Assembly: GCF_903643065.1 (NCBI RefSeq)
Contig: NZ_CAHJWX010000170.1
Location: forward strand, 1 to 5,523
DNA: 5,523 nt
Reading direction: 5' to 3'
Source: Sphingomonas bacterium
GTDB taxonomy: Bacteria > Pseudomonadota > Alphaproteobacteria > Sphingomonadales > Sphingomonadaceae
The position numbers were made by a program, and so were the translations under genes. Each line of letters starts with the position of its first letter. The stretch's first letter is position 1. This document shows, piece after piece, positions 5,060 to 5,523 of the stretch. Under the pieces are notes generated by a model. It was not told where the DNA came from and did not search any database. It was given only the letters and a program-made list of their open reading frames with translations.

Positions 5060-5078
5060 CCGCGCCATGCCGGCGCGG
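5060..5078. other. Stem-loop in the gap between the cobalamin gene and parE
   Basis: CCGCGCC (5060-5066) is the exact reverse complement of GGCGCGG (5072-5078), with a 5-base loop. It begins 12 bases after the stop of the cobalamin gene on the minus strand. It may act as a weak terminator for that gene, although no T-run follows. It partly encloses the alternative parE ATG at 5066-5068, arguing against use of that start. Confidence 0.4.
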
Positions 5079-5089
5079 CGACCGTCCTG

Positions 5090-5523
5090 CTACTTCAGCC
5101 GCAGCGGCAGGCCGGCGACCATCAGGTCGACCCGCGCCACCGCGGCGGCGACGCGCTGGTTGACGATCCCGGCCGCGTCGCGAAACGCGCGGGCGAGCGC
5201 GTTGTCCGGGACGATGCCAGCGCCTACCTCGTTGGTGACCAGGATCAGCTGGGCGGCCGCCGCCGCGAGCACGGCGACCAGCGCGTCGGTCGCGGCGGGG
5301 ATGTCGCGATCCGCCAGCAGCAGGTTGGAGGTCCACAGCGTCAGGCAGTCGACCAGGATCGTCGTGCCGGCGCGGTCGGCGGCGGCGATCGCGCCGGCCA
5401 GCTCCAGCGGCGCCTCCCGCGTCGTCCAGCCCTCGCCCCGATCGGCGCGGTGCCGCGCGATCCGCGCCGTCATCTCGTCGTCGAACGCCTGCGCGGTGGC
5501 GATGAAGACCAGTTGCCCGCCCG
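5090..5523 (-). CDS. cobU: Adenosylcobinamide kinase / guanylyltransferase, 5' end outside window
   Basis: Bifunctional enzyme (CobU in Salmonella, CobP in other species) that phosphorylates adenosylcobinamide and then transfers GMP to it, giving adenosylcobinamide-GDP for assembly of the B12 nucleotide loop. The window shows the last 143 residues; the frame stays open to the edge. Missing are the start and the P-loop near the N-terminus, so about 30 residues lie beyond 5523. Visible: FIATAQAFDDEMTARIARH, whose His (visible residue 24) probably corresponds to the guanylylated His of CobU; RGEGW just after; VDCLTLWTSNLL; and the family signature LVTNEVGAGIVPDN followed by RDAAGIVNQRVA. The C-terminus aligns well with known family members as I recall them. 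It points the same way as parE, 57 bases upstream of the chosen parE start, with a hairpin between. Its cobalamin neighbours would lie outside the window. Confidence 0.93.
   Translation of the reverse strand, partial: GGQLVFIATAQAFDDEMTARIARHRADRGEGWTTREAPLELAGAIAAADRAGTTILVDCLTLWTSNLLLADRDIPAATDALVAVLAAAAAQLILVTNEVGAGIVPDNALARAFRDAAGIVNQRVAAAVARVDLMVAGLPLRLK

Noticed and set aside
1..5523. CRISPR arrays, tRNA or rRNA genes, transposase genes, riboswitches
   Set aside because: Looked for and not seen: no regularly spaced repeats, no cloverleaf or rRNA sequence, no transposase motifs, and no recognisable cobalamin riboswitch in the visible part.

Overview
This is a GC-rich window with strong G/C preference at third codon positions. 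Its ArgD and ParE proteins read like those of an alphaproteobacterium, most likely a sphingomonad (Sphingomonadales). That placement is inference from protein sequence as I recognise it; no search was run.

Layout: three housekeeping genes lie on the minus strand and surround a two-gene plus-strand insert. From the right edge: the 3' part of a cobU/cobP-type cobalamin gene (5090-5523, cut by the window edge), then parE (topoisomerase IV subunit B, 3053-5032), then the insert (1809-2546 and 2567-3046, plus strand), then argD (acetylornithine aminotransferase, 327-1517, minus) with a small two-helix membrane protein gene overlapping its end (116-334). Positions 1-115 hold no gene, but do hold a near-perfect stem-loop and a second, diverged copy of the argD 3' end. 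Positions 1576-1808 are intergenic, with weak promoter-like signals and a possible gene remnant.

The insert is the accessory part. Its first gene encodes a 245-residue protein with a soluble, helix-rich N-terminal part, one clear hydrophobic segment, and a C-terminal glycine-zipper region with two cysteines. Its second gene, 20 bases downstream, encodes a 159-residue protein of unrecognised family, probably beta-rich. The layout fits an orphan membrane-acting effector and its immunity protein, but neither activity can be proven from sequence.

The flanks look rearranged. The argD 3' end occurs twice in diverged form (331-360 and 53-82) on either side of the small membrane gene. A 20-codon stretch with coding-like base use ends in a stop just before a terminator-shaped hairpin upstream of argD (1540-1635). 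Together these suggest a locus that repeatedly exchanges short accessory genes between conserved genes. The insert ends 6 bases from the parE stop, so the two converging transcripts have almost no spacer.
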